From the NCBI GenBank assembly GCA_030150265.1, contig JASLGG010000024.1, forward strand, positions 1 through 20,860: 20,860 nt of DNA, given 5' to 3'. The notes below the pieces were generated by a model. The model saw only the letters and a list, made by a program, of their open reading frames with translations. It had not been told where the DNA came from and did not search any database. The DNA is from Protaetiibacter sp. (lineage in GTDB: Bacteria > Actinomycetota > Actinomycetes > Actinomycetales > Microbacteriaceae). A program made the translations under genes and the position numbers. Below are positions 6,218 to 14,149 of this stretch, piece after piece (position 1 is the first letter of the stretch; every line of letters begins with the position of its first letter).

Positions 6218-7489
6218 TCAGCGGGTGACGATCCAGAGGGCGATGCCCTCCAGCGCGGTTCCGATGGTCATGGCCACGATCAGCAGCTTGGGGACGCTCA
6301 CCGGGATGCTGCCCATCGTCTCGCCCGTGCGCGCGTTCACCGCGATGTAGTGCAGGAACTCGCTGCCGTCCGACTTCTTCTCGAAGTAGGAGTACAGCCA
6401 CACGGGGAGCAGCACCGACACCCAGCGGGTGCCCTTGAGCTCGAGCGCCTCCGACTCCCAGCGCAGCCCGCGGTCGTAGTTCGTGGAGTCGGTGGCCTTC
6501 TGGCGGGCGATGCTGAGCATCTGCGCCCGCGCGACCGGCATGACGGCGTCGACGTTGAGGTCGCGCTTCTCGGAGGTGAAGTCGCCCATGTAGCTCGCGT
6601 CGTAGCGCACCGCGTTCTTGGTGTCGAACGGCAGGATCGTGTTGATCACGTTGTTGGTGTTGCGCTTGGTGTCCTGGTTGGCGCGCGCCGAGGAGGACTC
6701 GATCGTGAGGTCGTCGACCGTGAAGTCGAAGGTGCGCGTCACCTGGTAGACGTCGGCGTCGTAATAGGTGGTCTTGTTGTCGTCGCTGCCCTGCGTGTAC
6801 TGCCGCGTCTTGATCTCGCCGTAGCCGGCGATGTCGGCGTGCGCGTTGCCGTCGACGAGCAGGTACGGCATGTACACGCCCACGACGTTCTCGGGCACGA
6901 ACTCCTGCTTGAAGCGCTTGAGGGCGAAGGTGCGCCGGCGGGAGGCGAACTTGCGCACCTGCTCGACCGCCTGCTCGTGGGTGAGGTGGAACGGCAGGAT
7001 GGCGTCGGGCACGGCGCCGTTCGGGATCTGCGTCTGCAGCGACAGGATCTGCCGGCACCAGTGGCAGCGCGCCTGCAGCCTGCTCTCGGTGTTGATGACG
7101 ACCTCGGAGCCGCAGCCCTGGCACTTGACGGTGACGATCGTGGACGCGTCCTGATCGATGTCGGAGACGCCCGTCGTGAGCACCGTGCCGTGCAGCTGGT
7201 CGATGGGCGTGTCGAAGCCGACGCTCGCCATGAAGTTCGCGGGCACCCACTCGTAGCGGCAGAAGGCGCAGCGGAGCTGATCGGTGCCCGGCACGGGACC
7301 GATCTCGGCGGAGCCGCACCGCGGGCACTTGCTGAGGCCGTCGCCCTTGGCGTTCTCGGTGTCGACGGGCTGCGGGGGCGCCTCCGGCAGCGCAGCGCCG
7401 GCCTCCGGAGCAGCGGGGGCCGCGGATGCGGCTGCCTGCGGCTCCGGAGGGACCGGCGGCTGCGCGGGCGCGCCCGGGGTATCGCTCAT
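6218..7489 (-). CDS. Double zinc-ribbon membrane protein, YdjG-like (TFIIB-type zinc ribbon)
   Basis: The protein has 423 residues. A disordered Pro/Ala-rich head (about 1-45) is followed by two C4 zinc ribbons with identical spacing, Cys55/58...74/77 and Cys123/126...142/145. A long alpha/beta region follows with a conserved-looking block 'FKQEFVPENVVGVYMPYLLVDG', and the C-terminus has one membrane segment (about 402-422). This order matches proteins annotated as TFIIB-type zinc-ribbon proteins such as Bacillus subtilis YdjG, which with YdjH and YdjI binds PspA at the membrane during envelope stress (established there, inferred here). ATG 7489 is chosen; a GTG at 7495 adds two residues, and neither has a good Shine-Dalgarno site, so translation probably follows from the upstream SPFH gene 19 nt away. 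Despite the name, it is unlikely to be a transcription factor. Confidence 0.8.
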   Translation of the reverse strand: MSDTPGAPAQPPVPPEPQAAASAAPAAPEAGAALPEAPPQPVDTENAKGDGLSKCPRCGSAEIGPVPGTDQLRCAFCRYEWVPANFMASVGFDTPIDQLHGTVLTTGVSDIDQDASTIVTVKCQGCGSEVVINTESRLQARCHWCRQILSLQTQIPNGAVPDAILPFHLTHEQAVEQVRKFASRRRTFALKRFKQEFVPENVVGVYMPYLLVDGNAHADIAGYGEIKTRQYTQGSDDNKTTYYDADVYQVTRTFDFTVDDLTIESSSARANQDTKRNTNNVINTILPFDTKNAVRYDASYMGDFTSEKRDLNVDAVMPVARAQMLSIARQKATDSTNYDRGLRWESEALELKGTRWVSVLLPVWLYSYFEKKSDGSEFLHYIAVNARTGETMGSIPVSVPKLLIVAMTIGTALEGIALWIVTR

Positions 7490-7508
7490 CGACACGGCGG
7501 GCGGTGGG

Positions 7509-8669
7509 CTACGCGCCCAGGACCTTGGCCTTGAGCTCGTCGTAGTCGGCCTGCGTGATGAGGCCGGCGTCGAGCATCTGCTTCGCCTGGGTCAGCTTCG
7601 CGACCGGGTCGTCGGCCGCGGGGGCCGTCGCCGCGGGGGCCGCCGGCGCGACGGGCTGCTGCAGCCCGGCGAGGCCGCCGAGCGTGCCCGCCGCCATGCC
7701 CACGCCGAGGAGACCCGCGCCGCCGCCGTTGTCGCCCGCGGACTCGATGCCCTGCGCGACCGAGGCCTGCAGGTTCGAGTTGCCGCGTGCGCCGGAGAGA
7801 GCGTCCGCCCGCTTGACCTTCGAGAGCAGCTCGGTGGTGTCGGCGTCGTACTCGATCGCGACGATCGCGGTCGACACGATCTCGAGGCCGCGGTTCGCCT
7901 TCCAGGCGTAGCCCTCCTCGACCGCCTCGGCGAGGCTCTTGGCGAAGCCGAGCGAGTCGGCCTGGATCTGGGTGATGCGCGTGCGGCTCGGGTCGTTGGT
8001 GTACTTCGAGAACGCGGGGGAGAGCGCCGAGACCACCTCGTTGAACAGCTGCGTGGCCGCGTCGTTGTTGAGGTCGGTGAAGTCGAAGACGACGTTGCCC
8101 ATGAAGTAGGTGGCGGGCACGAAGTTCTTGACGAACAGGATCGGGTCCACGATCTTCAGCGTGTAGGTGCCGCGGGTGAGGGCGCCGACCTGCGTGCCGA
8201 GCCACGCGTCATCCCAGTAGATCTCGGTCTGGGTGCCGAAGCGGTTGTTGGGCAGCTCCTTGAGGTTCACGTAGTACGCGGCCTGCTGCGATCCGGGGAT
8301 GCCGCCGCGCTTGAAGCGCTCCCAGCTCTGCTGGATGAGCGGGCCGAGGACGCCGTTGCCGGCGAGGATCGACTGGCTGTTCACGTCGTCCGACTGCCAG
8401 ATGTAGCCGCCGGCCTCGGCGACGAGACCCGTGATCTCGCCGTCCTGCATGGTGATGAGGCCGTATCCCTCGGGCACCACGATCTTGGAGCCGTTGGTGA
8501 TGATGTTCTCCGACCCCTTGGTGTTGGAGCCGCGGCCCGCGTTCGTCTCCTTCTTGACCGCCGGGAAGATCGCCGCCGTGGGCTGAACGCTCGGAACGGT
8601 GTAGAAGTCGATCCACTGATCGGCGAACGTGCCGCCGAGCGCGCCGGTGAATGCCTTGATGAAGCCCAC
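7509..8669 (-). CDS. SPFH-domain protein with C-terminal SHOCT motif, YdjI-like ('virion core protein' family)
   Basis: The protein has 386 residues from GTG 8669, with AAGGAG 6 nt upstream. The N-terminal half starts MGFIKAFTGALGGTFADQWIDFY and has the beta-rich band-7/SPFH-like fold typical of YdjI relatives (IVVPEGYGLITMQDGEI about 63-79; TLKIVDPILFVKNF about 170-183). A helical segment rich in Ala/Glu follows (about 230-310), then a Gly-rich hydrophobic stretch (315-337), a Pro/Ala linker, and a SHOCT motif at 354-384 (LTQAKQMLDAGLITQADYDE). There is no signal peptide, so it is a cytoplasmic membrane-associated scaffold. It is first in a three-gene minus-strand operon. In Bacillus the YdjI/YdjG/YdjH set tethers PspA; the same role is inferred here from the gene pair, though pspA is not in the window. 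Confidence 0.85.
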   Translation of the reverse strand: MGFIKAFTGALGGTFADQWIDFYTVPSVQPTAAIFPAVKKETNAGRGSNTKGSENIITNGSKIVVPEGYGLITMQDGEITGLVAEAGGYIWQSDDVNSQSILAGNGVLGPLIQQSWERFKRGGIPGSQQAAYYVNLKELPNNRFGTQTEIYWDDAWLGTQVGALTRGTYTLKIVDPILFVKNFVPATYFMGNVVFDFTDLNNDAATQLFNEVVSALSPAFSKYTNDPSRTRITQIQADSLGFAKSLAEAVEEGYAWKANRGLEIVSTAIVAIEYDADTTELLSKVKRADALSGARGNSNLQASVAQGIESAGDNGGGAGLLGVGMAAGTLGGLAGLQQPVAPAAPAATAPAADDPVAKLTQAKQMLDAGLITQADYDELKAKVLGA

Positions 8670-8697
8670 GTGTCACTCCTTCGGGTGTCTTGAGGTC

Positions 8698-8703
8698 AGA
8701 GTA
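8698..8703 (-). promoter_or_regulatory. Possible -10 box of the SPFH operon
   Basis: TACTCT on the minus strand lies 28 nt upstream of the GTG at 8669, which would give a leader of about 22 nt carrying AAGGAG. No -35 box of quality is seen, so an alternative sigma factor is possible. Confidence 0.3.
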
Positions 8704-8733
8704 GTGCCCGGAGGTGTCATCCGTCGTCCCTGT

Positions 8734-8747
8734 CCGGGAATCCCCGG
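8734..8747 (-). terminator. Weak hairpin after the GH2 gene
   Basis: CCGGG-AATC-CCCGG (5-bp stem) lies 29 nt past the GH2 stop codon, between it and the SPFH operon. It is the only symmetrical element in the 106-bp gap and too small to be convincing. Confidence 0.25.
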
Positions 8748-8775
8748 GTCTCGCGCGGCGCGGCTGCCGTGCCGT

Positions 8776-10626
8776 CTACGCGCCGTCGCCGGTGAACTCC
8801 GGCTCGTCGGCCCGCCGACCGGAGGCCCCCCGCACGATCGCCCGGATGCGCTCCGCCGGGAACTTGGGCACCCGGTTCGCGTCGGTCAGGCCGTTGGTCT
8901 CCTGCATCGTGTCGGTGAGCTGGGTGTAGCACCAGCCCGCGAGGCCCGCGCTCCGCTGCACTGCGGCGAAAAGGGCGGCCAGGTGCCGCTCCAGGTCCTC
9001 GTTCGACGACACCACCCGGTAGCCCCACGACCCGGGCTCCTGCTGCCGCACGCTCACGCCGCCGAACTCGCTCAGGATCACGGCTCGCGCGGCGGTCTCG
9101 CGCGTCTCCTCCGGGGTGCCGACGAGCATCCGGCGCCCGTTCGGGGCGATGCCCGCGAGGCTGCGCCGGGCGTCCTCCTCGGTCGCGTAGGAGGCGAGCA
9201 GGCGTGCGGGGTCGTTCTCGTAGTCATGCACCGTGAACAGCTCGGAGAGCGTGTGCTCCCAGCCGTCGTTCGAGATCACGAGGCGCGTCCCGTCGAGCGT
9301 CTTCGCGAGGTGGTGGAGGGTGCGCGTGAGCTCGCGCTGCCGGGCGCTCACGGCGATGTGCTGCACGCCCCAGCTCTCGTTGACGGGCACCCACGCGACG
9401 ATCGAGGGGTGGGAGGCGTCCCGTCGCACGACCTCCGTCCATTCGCGCACGAGCCGGGATGCGGCGGTGTCGGTGAACTCGTAGGTGCTCGGCATCTCCT
9501 CCCACACGAGCAGCCCCAGCCGGTCGGCCCAGTACAGGAAGCGCGGGTCCTCGATCTTCTGGTGCACGCGCACGGTCGTGAAGCCGAGCTCCTTGACGAG
9601 CTCCACCTCGGCGCGCAGGGCGTCCGCATCCGGCGCCGCGAGGTGGGAGGCGGGCCAGTAGCCCTGCGAGAGCACCCCCCGCACGACGTGGGGGTGCCCG
9701 TTGAGCAGGAACCTGCCGTCGGCCTCGCCGACGTCGCGGAAGCCGAGGTAGGAGGCGACGCGATCGGTCTCCCGCTCGGGGGCGGTCAGCTCGATCTCCG
9801 CGTCGACGAGGATCGGCCGCTCGGGCGACCACAGGTAGCCATCCTGCGCCTGCCCGTTGCGCAGGGCGTCGACGGCGACCCGCACGGTCGAGTCCGTGCG
9901 GGTGAGCAGGGCCGTGTGGTCGGCGAGCAGCTCGCCGTCGAGGGTGAGTCGGATGCGGGCCCGCGTGCCCGGCGCGGGGGGAGCCGCGAGCTCCAGTCCG
10001 ACGGCGACCTCGGCATCCGCGGCGCTCGGCCGCCAGGAGAGGCGCTCGATGCGCTGGCGCGGCACGGACTCCAGCCAGACCGGCTGCCAGATGCCGCTCG
10101 TGCGGGCGTACCAGATGACGTGCGGCTCGAGCTCCCAGTCCTGCTTGCCGCGGGGCTGCGCGAGGTCGTGCGGGTCGTCCTCGGCGCGCACGACGAGCTC
10201 GAAGGGACCGTCGCCCGGCAGCTCGACCGAGAACGGCGTGTGGCCGCCCTCGTGGTGGGCGAGGTGCGCTCCGTCGACCCACACGTCGGCGCGGTAGTCG
10301 ACGGCGCCGAAGTGCAGCACGAGCCGCCGGCCGGCGGCGTGCCCGGCGGCGGCGACCTCCTCGGCGGTCACCGCGCGGCGGTACCAGAGCACGCGGTGGT
10401 AGCCGGGGTCGTGCACGCCGGAGGCCTCCGACTCGGGCGGGAACGGCACGACGATGGTGCCGGCGATCGCCTCCGGGTCGCGCTCCCAGCCGAGGGATCG
10501 GCCCTCGTCGCCGTCGTCGAACGCGAACCCCCAGACGCCCGAGAGGTCGGCCCAGCGGGCGCGCACGAGCTGCGGGCGCGGGTAGCGGCCGTCCTGGGTG
10601 CTGGCGGTCGGCATGGCTTCAGTCAT
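8776..10626 (-). CDS. Glycoside hydrolase family 2 enzyme (beta-galactosidase/beta-glucuronidase type)
   Basis: The protein has 616 residues and no signal peptide, so it acts in the cytoplasm on imported oligosaccharides. Domain order is that of GH2: a jelly-roll sugar-binding domain (about 25-190, ending in the typical TSGIWQPVWLE), an Ig-like sandwich (about 190-285), and a TIM barrel opening 'FLLNGHPHVVRGV' (about 307-600). The predicted acid/base is Glu417 in WVPVNESWG and the nucleophile Glu520 in LSEFGG. It is much shorter than LacZ (over 1000 residues) because the C-terminal LacZ domains are absent; beta-galactosidase, beta-glucuronidase, beta-mannosidase or an arabinopyranosidase-type activity all remain possible. 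The ATG at 10626 has no Shine-Dalgarno site but lies exactly 6 nt after a -10 box, so the mRNA is predicted leaderless. It lies 22 nt downstream of the LacI-type repressor gene and has its own operator. Confidence 0.9.
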   Translation of the reverse strand: MTEAMPTASTQDGRYPRPQLVRARWADLSGVWGFAFDDGDEGRSLGWERDPEAIAGTIVVPFPPESEASGVHDPGYHRVLWYRRAVTAEEVAAAGHAAGRRLVLHFGAVDYRADVWVDGAHLAHHEGGHTPFSVELPGDGPFELVVRAEDDPHDLAQPRGKQDWELEPHVIWYARTSGIWQPVWLESVPRQRIERLSWRPSAADAEVAVGLELAAPPAPGTRARIRLTLDGELLADHTALLTRTDSTVRVAVDALRNGQAQDGYLWSPERPILVDAEIELTAPERETDRVASYLGFRDVGEADGRFLLNGHPHVVRGVLSQGYWPASHLAAPDADALRAEVELVKELGFTTVRVHQKIEDPRFLYWADRLGLLVWEEMPSTYEFTDTAASRLVREWTEVVRRDASHPSIVAWVPVNESWGVQHIAVSARQRELTRTLHHLAKTLDGTRLVISNDGWEHTLSELFTVHDYENDPARLLASYATEEDARRSLAGIAPNGRRMLVGTPEETRETAARAVILSEFGGVSVRQQEPGSWGYRVVSSNEDLERHLAALFAAVQRSAGLAGWCYTQLTDTMQETNGLTDANRVPKFPAERIRAIVRGASGRRADEPEFTGDGA

Positions 10627-10632
10627 GCCGCG

Positions 10633-10661
10633 AGCATAGAGGCTAGCTCTAGCGCTGTAAA
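10633..10661 (-). promoter_or_regulatory. Promoter of the GH2 gene (leaderless)
   Basis: On the minus strand, TTTACA (10656-10661) and TATGCT (10633-10638) are separated by exactly 17 nt, and the ATG follows the -10 box by 6 nt. The -35 box lies inside the upstream lacI coding region. A LacI-type operator covers the -35 box and the start of the spacer. Confidence 0.65.
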
Positions 10662-10663
10662 AC
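10647..10663. promoter_or_regulatory. LacI-family operator 1 (GH2 promoter)
   Basis: Read on the minus strand, TTTTACAGCGCTAGAG has the AGCGCT central palindrome usual for LacI-family operators and matches operator 2 at 11732-11749 at 14 of 16 core positions. It overlaps the -35 box and the stop codon of the repressor gene itself (TAG, 10649-10651). Bound repressor would block RNA polymerase. Confidence 0.7.
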
Positions 10664-11686
10664 AGCCGTGGTGTCGCGCTGGACGATCGCGTACGGCGCC
10701 AGCCGATGGCGGCCGGTGCCCTCGTAGCCCTTCATGCGGTCCTCGAGCAGGTCGAGCGCCGTCGTCGCGATCGCGGACTTGTCGGGCGAGATCGAGGAGA
10801 GCGCGGGCGTGCTGGAGTGCGCGAGCACCGTGTCGTCCCAGCCGAGCACGGAGACCTCGTCCGGGACCGAGCGGCCGGCGGACCGCAGGGCCCGCAGCGC
10901 CGCCATCGCGAAGGTGTCGTCGCGGCAGAGCACGGCGTCGAAGCGGAGGCCGGAGTCGATCGCTGCGGCGATGGCCGCCACGCCGTCCTCGATCGTGAAG
11001 CCCTCGCTCTGCAGCACGAGCTCGGGGTCGGGGCTGATCCCCGCGGCGATGAGGGCCTCCTGGTAGCCGAGGAGGCGCAGCTGGGTCGACTCGGTGATGT
11101 CGCCGCGGACGTTCGCGAGGAAGGCGATCCGGGACCGGTTCTCGGCGAGCAGCAGCTCGACCCCGTCGCGCGCGGCCCGCGTGTTGTCGATCATCACGTG
11201 GTCCGTGGTCAGTGGGCGCGCGGCCTCGCCGAGCAGGACGATGGGCGTGCCGGGCCGCAGGCGCGCGATCTCGAGCGTGCCCATGCGCACCGGGTGGAAG
11301 ATCACCCCGTCGACGAGCCCCTCCTCGCGGTCGCGGATGACGGAGCGCTCGGCCTCGACGTCGTTGAGGGTCTGCTCGACGATGATCCGGTAGCCGCGGC
11401 GCTCGGCCTCCTCGCCGATGCAGCGCGCGATCTCGGCGTAGTACGGCTGGTCGACCACGGGGAGGGCGAGGGCGATCATGCTCGTCTTGCCGGTCGCGAG
11501 GCGCCGCGCGGTGAGGTTCGGCCGGTAGCCGAGCTCGTCGATCGCGGCCTGCACGCGCTCCCGCATCTGCGGCGAGACGAACTCGTAGTCGTGGACGACG
11601 TTCGAGACGGTCTTCATCGACACGCCCGCTCGATCGGCCACGTCCTTGAGGCGGACGCGCCCGGCCGATCTGCTCCCCGACGCCAT
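10649..11686 (-). CDS. LacI-family transcriptional repressor of the glycan locus
   Basis: The protein has 345 residues. The N-terminal helix-turn-helix (about 12-33: RLKDVADRAGVSMKTVSNVV) is textbook LacI, followed by the hinge helix (YRPNLTARRLATG, about 54-66). A periplasmic-binding-protein-like ligand domain fills the rest (from about 69), including the YYAEIARCIGEEAERRGYRI block. ATG 11686 is preferred over GTG 11692 because TAGGAT lies exactly 6 nt before it, the leaderless spacing seen at three other genes here. It is transcribed away from the importer operon and into the GH2 gene. Two near-identical operators flank it, one in each promoter, so it probably represses both arms and is released by an imported sugar or breakdown product. 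Whether it controls itself is unclear; operator 2 lies 46-63 nt upstream of its predicted transcription start. Confidence 0.92.
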   Translation of the reverse strand: MASGSRSAGRVRLKDVADRAGVSMKTVSNVVHDYEFVSPQMRERVQAAIDELGYRPNLTARRLATGKTSMIALALPVVDQPYYAEIARCIGEEAERRGYRIIVEQTLNDVEAERSVIRDREEGLVDGVIFHPVRMGTLEIARLRPGTPIVLLGEAARPLTTDHVMIDNTRAARDGVELLLAENRSRIAFLANVRGDITESTQLRLLGYQEALIAAGISPDPELVLQSEGFTIEDGVAAIAAAIDSGLRFDAVLCRDDTFAMAALRALRSAGRSVPDEVSVLGWDDTVLAHSSTPALSSISPDKSAIATTALDLLEDRMKGYEGTGRHRLAPYAIVQRDTTAVLQR

Positions 11687-11692
11687 GCGCAC

Positions 11693-11698
11693 ATCCTA
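11693..11698 (-). promoter_or_regulatory. -10 box of the lacI-type gene (leaderless)
   Basis: TAGGAT on the minus strand lies 6 nt before ATG 11686. No convincing -35 hexamer is found 16-19 nt further upstream. The position decides the start codon over the GTG at 11692. Confidence 0.5.
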
Positions 11699-11726
11699 GG
11701 GTCGGCGGCGCACGGGTGGACTTCCG

Positions 11727-11755
11727 TTGACATTTACAGCGCTATAGATTAGCGT
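11727..11755 (+). promoter_or_regulatory. Promoter of the sugar importer operon
   Basis: A perfect consensus TTGACA (11727-11732) and TAGCGT (11750-11755) are separated by 17 nt. Transcription from about 11762 gives a leader of about 86 nt before the solute-binding protein start. The leader contains a 6-bp hairpin, CCGGTC-GACGAC-GACCGG (11778-11795). Operator 2 fills the spacer. Confidence 0.65.
11732..11749. promoter_or_regulatory. LacI-family operator 2 (importer promoter)
   Basis: ATTTACAGCGCTATAGAT, centred on AGC|GCT at 11738-11743, lies in the -35/-10 spacer of the importer promoter. Its core TTTACAGCGCTA is identical to operator 1. The two sites are about 1.09 kb apart and flank the repressor gene. 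Confidence 0.7.
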
Positions 11756-11847
11756 CCACCGCAACCGAGCACCCCGTCCGGTCGACGACGACCGGCTCGC
11801 TCCGCACCGAAGCGACAGCCGGGATGCCCGCCACAGAGGAGACAGAG

Positions 11848-13167
11848 ATGACCAAACGCAGCATCGCTGCCGCAGTCGCCATCGCCGCATCCGCCGCGCT
11901 CGTCATGAGCGGCTGCACCAGCGCACCGGCCGACTCCGGCAAGCAGACGATCACCTTCATGGGATGGGGATCGGACGAGGAGATCGCCACCTTCAAGACG
12001 ATGATCTCCCAGTACGAGGACGCGTACCCCGACGTCTCGGTGGACTACCTCACCGTGCCGGCCGCGGACTTCGCCACCAAGCTCCAGACGATGATCGCCA
12101 GCAAGAAGACCCCCGACGTTTTCTACCTGCAGCCCGAGAAGGTGATGCCCTACGCGGATGCCGGCGTCATCTCCGACCTGAGCTCCTACGTCGACGACAA
12201 CAAGCTCTTCGACCCCGCCAACGTCTGGGCGAAGGCGATCGACATGTACCGCTACGACGGCACGACGCCGGGCGTCGGCGCCGTGTACGGCCTGCCCAAG
12301 GACATCAGCGCCTTCGGCCTCGCCTACAACAAGGACATGTTCGACGCCGCGGGCATCACCGCCCCGACCGACGACGCCCCCTGGACCTGGGACGAGTACG
12401 TCGCCGCGGCCAAGAAGCTGACCAGCGGCGAGGGCGCCGACAAGGTCTACGGCTCGGGCCCGTACTCGCTCGAGTCGGCCGTCTGGTCGAACGGCGGCGA
12501 CTGGCTCAACGCCGACCACACGAAGGTGACCGTGACCGACCCCGCGTTCGTCGAGGCGCTCCAGTGGGTCGCCGACCTCAACCTCGTCGAGGGCGTCGCC
12601 CCGAGCCCCGAGGAGCTGAGCTCGCAGGGCGACTACGACCGCTTCGTGAGCGGCAAGCTCGCGATGACCGGTGTCGGGACCTGGGCGCAGGGCAGCCTCT
12701 GGAACGACGCCAAGTTCACCTGGGACATCATGCCCTGGCCGGTGAGCCCGAAGACGGGCAAGGAGGCGATCTGGTACGGCGGCATCGGCTTCGCCGTCGC
12801 GAAGAGCAGCAAGCACCAGGAGGCCGCGTCGAACCTGGCCGCCTTCCTCGCCTTCAACAAGGACGCCCAGCAGACCAACATCGAGAAGGGCCAGGCGATC
12901 CCGAACCTCATCGACATGGCCAAGGACCAGTGGCTCACCTCGGGCAAGGCCCCGGCCAACAAGCAGGAGTTCATCCGCATCCTGGAGGACTACGGCCGGC
13001 GCGCGACGCAGACCTACACCTTCAACAGCGACTGGTTCGCGCTCTTCAACTCGAACGTGGCGAGCGTGCAGTCGGGGCAGCAGACGGCGGCCGCGTACAC
13101 GGCATCCGTGCAGCAGGAGATGCAGGACCTCCTCGACAAGGGGATCGCCGAGCAGCAGAAGAAGTAG
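11848..13167 (+). CDS. Sugar ABC transporter solute-binding lipoprotein (family 1, CUT1)
   Basis: The protein has 439 residues. It starts MTKRSIAAAVAIAAS and has a lipobox (VMSGC, Cys23), so the mature protein is anchored to the outer face of the membrane by lipid. The rest is a typical family-1 binding protein: an opening strand 'ITFMGWGSDEEIATF', the PDVFYLQPEK segment near residue 90, 'GLPKDISAFGLAYNKDMFDAAGI' about 146-168 and a PWTWDEYVAAAKKL block about 178-191. ATG 11848 is chosen over an in-frame ATG at 11824 because GAGGAG lies about 7 nt upstream and the signal peptide then begins correctly. It is the first gene of the operon with two permeases, GH43 and the secreted propeller enzyme. 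A strong hairpin follows it. The ligand is probably an oligosaccharide; it cannot be named from sequence. Confidence 0.93.
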   Translation: MTKRSIAAAVAIAASAALVMSGCTSAPADSGKQTITFMGWGSDEEIATFKTMISQYEDAYPDVSVDYLTVPAADFATKLQTMIASKKTPDVFYLQPEKVMPYADAGVISDLSSYVDDNKLFDPANVWAKAIDMYRYDGTTPGVGAVYGLPKDISAFGLAYNKDMFDAAGITAPTDDAPWTWDEYVAAAKKLTSGEGADKVYGSGPYSLESAVWSNGGDWLNADHTKVTVTDPAFVEALQWVADLNLVEGVAPSPEELSSQGDYDRFVSGKLAMTGVGTWAQGSLWNDAKFTWDIMPWPVSPKTGKEAIWYGGIGFAVAKSSKHQEAASNLAAFLAFNKDAQQTNIEKGQAIPNLIDMAKDQWLTSGKAPANKQEFIRILEDYGRRATQTYTFNSDWFALFNSNVASVQSGQQTAAAYTASVQQEMQDLLDKGIAEQQKK

Positions 13168-13182
13168 GCTCGCCGAACCCGG

Positions 13183-13214
13183 CGGGGTGCGCGGCCGATC
13201 CGCCGCGCACCCCG
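13183..13214 (+). terminator. Intra-operon hairpin after the solute-binding protein gene
   Basis: CGGGGTGCGCGGC, loop CGATCC, GCCGCGCACCCCG: 13 perfect base pairs, in the 69-nt gap between the binding protein and the first permease. It is followed by AGGAGG and the permease start rather than a T tract. It more likely protects the upstream mRNA or partly attenuates transcription than ends it, so that binding protein exceeds permease. Confidence 0.6.
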
Positions 13215-13236
13215 CCCCTGCAGGAGGTTGCCCTCG

Positions 13237-14145
13237 ATGCCAACGACCGCCGTGCGCTCCTCCCGGCGCTTCAACCGCCGCGAGCGGGCGTGGGGACTCG
13301 CGTTCGTCACCCCCATCGCGCTCCAGGTGATCCTGTTCTCGCTGATCCCCGTCGGGATCGCGGTGTTCGCGGGGTTCACCGACTGGAACTCCATCCGCGA
13401 CTCGCGGAGCTTCGTGGGGCTCGACAACTTCGTCGAGTTCCTCACCGACAAGTACTTCTGGATCGCGGCGGGCAACACGCTCTACATGCTCATCCCGATC
13501 CCGTTCTATCTGCTGTTCGGGATCCTGTTCGCGCTCGGCAGCCACCGCCGCACCCCCGGCAGCACCCTGTTCCGGGTGCTCTTCCTGCTTCCCTACGTGT
13601 CGTCGATCGTCGCGCTCGTGGTGCTGTGGAAGTGGATCTTCAACTACCAGTACGGGCTCGTGAACCAGGTGCTCGGCGCCATCGGCATCCAGGGTCCCGA
13701 CTGGCTGGGCGACCCCGCGTGGATCAAGCCGACCATCGTGATCATGATCACCTGGAAGATGATCGGGATCACCTCGATCTACATGCTCGCGGCCCTCAAG
13801 AACATCCCCGACGTCTACTACGAGGCGGCCCGCCTCGACGGCGCGTCGCCCGTGCGGATGTTCTTCCAGATCACGCTGCCGCTGCTCACGCCGAGCATCT
13901 TCTTCCTCACGGTCGTGGGGATGATCGGATCGCTGCAGACCTTCGTCGAGGTGCAGCTGTTCACCTCGGACGGCGGGCGCGAGTACAGCGCCGCGACCAT
14001 CACCTACTACATCTGGCAGAAGGCCTTCGGCTCGGGTCAGCTGGGACTCGCCTCGGCCGCCGCCTTCTTCTTCGCCCTCGTCGTGCTGGTGCTCACGCTC
14101 GTGCAGTTCCGCCTCTCGCGACGCTGGGTCTACGAGGGGGACTGA
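13237..14145 (+). CDS. Sugar ABC transporter permease 1 (CUT1, MalF/UgpA type)
   Basis: The protein has 302 residues. It has a basic N-terminus, then about six membrane segments (near 18-46, 75-100, 112-132, 165-186, 217-240 and 270-292). The EAA loop that contacts the ATPase is present as YYEAARLDGASPVRMFFQITLP (about 195-215). AGGAGG at 13222-13227 sets the start at ATG 13237; a TTG directly after that site is too close to be used. It pairs with the second permease 4 nt downstream to form the heterodimeric channel. No ATPase gene is found nearby; in related actinobacteria a shared MsiK-type ATPase elsewhere on the chromosome serves such importers (family knowledge). Confidence 0.93.
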   Translation: MPTTAVRSSRRFNRRERAWGLAFVTPIALQVILFSLIPVGIAVFAGFTDWNSIRDSRSFVGLDNFVEFLTDKYFWIAAGNTLYMLIPIPFYLLFGILFALGSHRRTPGSTLFRVLFLLPYVSSIVALVVLWKWIFNYQYGLVNQVLGAIGIQGPDWLGDPAWIKPTIVIMITWKMIGITSIYMLAALKNIPDVYYEAARLDGASPVRMFFQITLPLLTPSIFFLTVVGMIGSLQTFVEVQLFTSDGGREYSAATITYYIWQKAFGSGQLGLASAAAFFFALVVLVLTLVQFRLSRRWVYEGD

Positions 14146-14149
14146 GATC

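Noticed and set aside
6194..10998. Long plus-strand open frames opposite the SPFH operon and the GH2 gene
   Set aside because: They are antisense to genes with clear domains and motifs and have the low-complexity Arg/Val/Gly-rich composition of shadow frames.
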